A stretch of 46,295 nt of DNA from Actinomycetales bacterium (lineage in GTDB: Bacteria; Actinomycetota; Actinomycetes; Actinomycetales; Kineosporiaceae): positions 1 through 46,295 of the forward strand of contig JAAYAH010000105.1 in assembly GCA_012719445.1 (NCBI GenBank). The letters run 5' to 3'. This document shows, piece after piece, positions 44,857 to 46,295 of the stretch; position 1 is the first letter of the stretch; every line of letters begins with the position of its first letter. The notes beneath the pieces are model-generated. The model ran no database searches and was not told the DNA's origin. It saw only the letters and a list, made by a program, of their open reading frames with translations. Both the position numbers and the translations under genes were made by a program.

Positions 44857-45292
44857 GTGTTCTTATCCCCTTTCCCACATCGATGTTAGCACGCCAGCCC
44901 CCGGTCGTCACGGGCCGTGAAGACCGTTTGCCCAGGTCAGAGGCATGGTGAACCCCCCGACGGCTCTTGACAAAGGCCGTGTCACGTGCTGCGGGTCACA
45001 ACCGGCGCGGATCGGACCTCGCCTCGGAACCGCCGGCCGAGGAGCCGTTCGCCGCCACCACGACAGGTCCCTGACCTGCGGCGACACCGAGGGCGACGGC
45101 GAGGACGGTGACCGGCGTCACACCTGGAGGGCGCCCGGAGATCGCCACTGACGGCGTCGGGGAGCCCCGAAGGACTCCCGTCGGCCGTCTCCGGTCACGG
45201 CGTGTCACCCGAGCGATGCATCCGGCGACGAACTCGATCACCCGATCGCCGCGTCCCCCCAGGCAGCCGCCACGGCGACCGACAGTGAACGA
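44857..45292. other. Intergenic region between regX3 and carD
   Basis: About 436 nt. The carD-proximal end holds the promoter. A weak open frame on the minus strand (45241-44996, 81 residues with one hydrophobic stretch TVLAVALGVAAG) lacks a clear ribosome site or known homology and is not called. No RNA gene was recognised. Confidence 0.5.
44883..44911 (-). promoter_or_regulatory. Putative carD promoter
   Basis: On the minus strand, GTGACG (44911-44906) and TAACAT (44888-44883) are separated by exactly 17 bp. The -10 is good for an actinobacterial sigma-A promoter and the -35 is partial (TGAC core). It would give a leader of about 20 nt before the carD ATG, with the ribosome site inside it. 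Confidence 0.5.
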
Positions 45293-45973
45293 TCACGGTT
45301 CGAACTTGTACCCGAGGCCACGTACCGTCACCAGGTACCGGGGAGCCGCCGGGTCGGGCTCGACCTTGCTCCTCAGCCGCTTGACGTGGACGTCGAGGGT
45401 CTTGGTGTCCCCGACGTAGTCCGAGCCCCACACCCGCTCGATGAGCTGCATCCGGGTGAGCACCCGGCCGGCGTTGCGGAGCAGCAGCTCCAGCAGCTCG
45501 AACTCCTTCAGCGGCAGCTGCACCGGGGCGTCGTCGACCGTCACCACGTGCCGCTCGATGTCCATCCGGACCGGACCGGCGACGAGGGCCGCGAGAGGTG
45601 CCGGGTCGGACTCGGATCCACGGCGGAGCACGGCCCGGACCCTGGCCACCAGCTCCCGGGAGGAGTAGGGCTTGGTCACGTAGTCGTCGGCCCCCAGCTC
45701 CAGTCCGACGACCTTGTCGACCTCGCTGTCCTTGGCCGTCAGCATGATCACCGGGACCTTGCTCCGGCGCCGCAGCTGGCGGCACACCTCGGTGCCCGGC
45801 AGGCCGGGCAGCATGAGGTCCAGCAGGACCAGGTCCGCTCCGTTGCGGTCGAACTCCTCGAGGGCATGGATCCCGTCGGCGGCGACCGCCACGTCGTACC
45901 CCTCCCTGCGCAGCAGGTAGGACAACGGGTCACTGAACGACTCTTCGTCCTCGACGACGAGGATCCGGGTCAC
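45293..45973 (-). CDS. regX3: Response regulator, RegX3/PhoP type (OmpR family)
   Basis: 226 residues. Receiver domain with the acidic pocket EDEE, phospho-acceptor Asp52 (LLDLMLPG), the Thr of MLTA and Lys101 (VTKPYS), then a winged-helix DNA-binding domain (GRVLTRMQLIERVWGSDYVGDTKTLDVHVKRLRSK). Near-identity with mycobacterial RegX3 across the protein points to the phosphate-starvation regulator. GTG 45973 follows GAGGGGAG. It lies 25 bp downstream of the kinase gene, one transcription unit. No PHO-box search was possible by eye within this window. Confidence 0.95.
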   Translation of the reverse strand: MTRILVVEDEESFSDPLSYLLRREGYDVAVAADGIHALEEFDRNGADLVLLDLMLPGLPGTEVCRQLRRRSKVPVIMLTAKDSEVDKVVGLELGADDYVTKPYSSRELVARVRAVLRRGSESDPAPLAALVAGPVRMDIERHVVTVDDAPVQLPLKEFELLELLLRNAGRVLTRMQLIERVWGSDYVGDTKTLDVHVKRLRSKVEPDPAAPRYLVTVRGLGYKFEP

Positions 45974-45998
45974 GGTCCGCTCCCCTCAGGCGCCGGTC

Positions 45999-46295
45999 TC
46001 ACACCGGCCGATCGCTGGTACGTTCCTCGGTCCCGGCGGCGGGCACGACCGCCCCGGTCGACTCCTCCCCCGAGGACGCGGCCCCCTCCGGCAGGCGGAG
46101 GGTGAGGGTCGAGCCCTCCCCCTCGACGCTCCACACGGTCACCTCGCCGCCGTGGTTGGCCGCCACGTGCTTGACGATGCTCAGGCCGAGTCCGGTTCCC
46201 CCGGTGGCCCGGGATCGGGCCTTGTCGATGCGATAGAAGCGCTCGAAGATCCGCTCCTGCTCGTCCTTGGCGATCCCGATGCCCTGGTCGGCGAC
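45999..46295 (-). CDS. senX3: Sensor histidine kinase SenX3/PhoR type, C-terminal part
   Basis: Only the last ~98 codons are in the window; the gene continues beyond the right edge. The ATP-binding motifs are clear: G1 VADQGIGI, F box [16 protein letters not shown], and G2 [19 protein letters not shown]. The end [15 protein letters not shown] is followed by a Ser/Glu-rich tail. It phosphorylates the response regulator encoded 25 bp downstream. The sensor region cannot be judged. Confidence 0.95.
   Translation of the reverse strand, partial: VADQGIGIAKDEQERIFERFYRIDKARSRATGGTGLGLSIVKHVAANHGGEVTVWSVEGEGSTLTLRLPEGAASSGEESTGAVVPAAGTEERTSDRPV

Noticed and set aside
44996-45241. Small minus-strand open frame (81 codons) with one hydrophobic stretch
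   Set aside because: No ribosome site, no recognisable homology, and Arg/Pro/Gly-rich ends; not enough to call a gene.

Overview
The window is chromosomal DNA of a high-GC actinobacterium (class Actinomycetes). The evidence is the strong G/C bias at third codon positions, many GTG starts, F420 biosynthesis (fbiC), CarD, a VirR/LytR_C plus DUF3263 pair next to groEL2, a SenX3/RegX3-type phosphate two-component system, and an MsiK-type sugar ATPase. The gene order resembles what I recall of Streptomyces (phoRP, carD, isp genes, cysS, rlmB, msiK, with groEL2 and csp further along) and of Mycobacterium (groEL2 with virR/DUF3263; carD-ispD-ispF-cysS-rlmB). I cannot assign an order or genus. No IS element, prophage, CRISPR array or plasmid gene was found.

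Layout, left to right. 1-8.2 kb: 5' end of groEL (minus) with its promoter overlapped by a CIRCE operator; a possible membrane-protein remnant overlapping an exonuclease-less family A DNA polymerase; csp; the DUF3263-virR pair; a PLP decarboxylase; ung; and a secreted GH114-like lipoprotein. 8.2-13.5 kb: a 53-bp palindromic intergenic element, fbiC, a PAS protein with a degenerate GGDEF domain, and a CoA-transferase. 13.7-19.3 kb: a five-gene minus-strand operon with overlapping reading frames (DUF5941/CDP-alcohol transferase fusion, LicC-like nucleotidyltransferase, glycerol-1-phosphate-dehydrogenase-like enzyme, second CDP-alcohol transferase, GT2 glycosyltransferase). It looks like a complete route from a polyol phosphate to a membrane-anchored phosphodiester. 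19.8-26.6 kb: an MBL hydrolase, tRNA-Thr, a PAS-PAS-GGDEF-EAL protein, a Ser/Thr kinase with a repetitive linker, a LysE exporter, the second copy of the 53-bp element, and a CBS protein. 26.7-30.6 kb: a LacI regulator divergent from msiK, then a DUF4032 kinase-like protein.

30.7-37.5 kb (minus): adh-ispF-AAA ATPase-TPR membrane protein-cysS-rlmB, probably one transcription unit with coupled starts. 37.7-41.2 kb: two secreted proteins (a subtilisin-like protease and an HAF-repeat protein), each followed by a perfect 17-18-bp hairpin. 41.5-46.3 kb: an IspD/TarI-family cytidylyltransferase (plus) whose 3' end overlaps that of a second, degenerate ispD-like gene (minus), then a PIN-TRAM membrane protein, carD with a recognisable promoter, regX3 and the 3' end of senX3. 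Compared with the usual carD-ispD-ispF-cysS order, this locus is split by the secreted-protein block, the second cytidylyltransferase and the AAA/TPR pair.

The most unusual items are the operon predicted to make and use a glycerol-1-phosphate-like polyol phosphate, the paired 53-bp palindromic elements, the two IspD-like proteins that each lack motifs the other keeps, the AAA/TPR pair inside the isoprenoid/tRNA-synthetase operon, and short tandem repeats sitting on several stop codons. All assignments were made by reading translations and motifs, with no database search.
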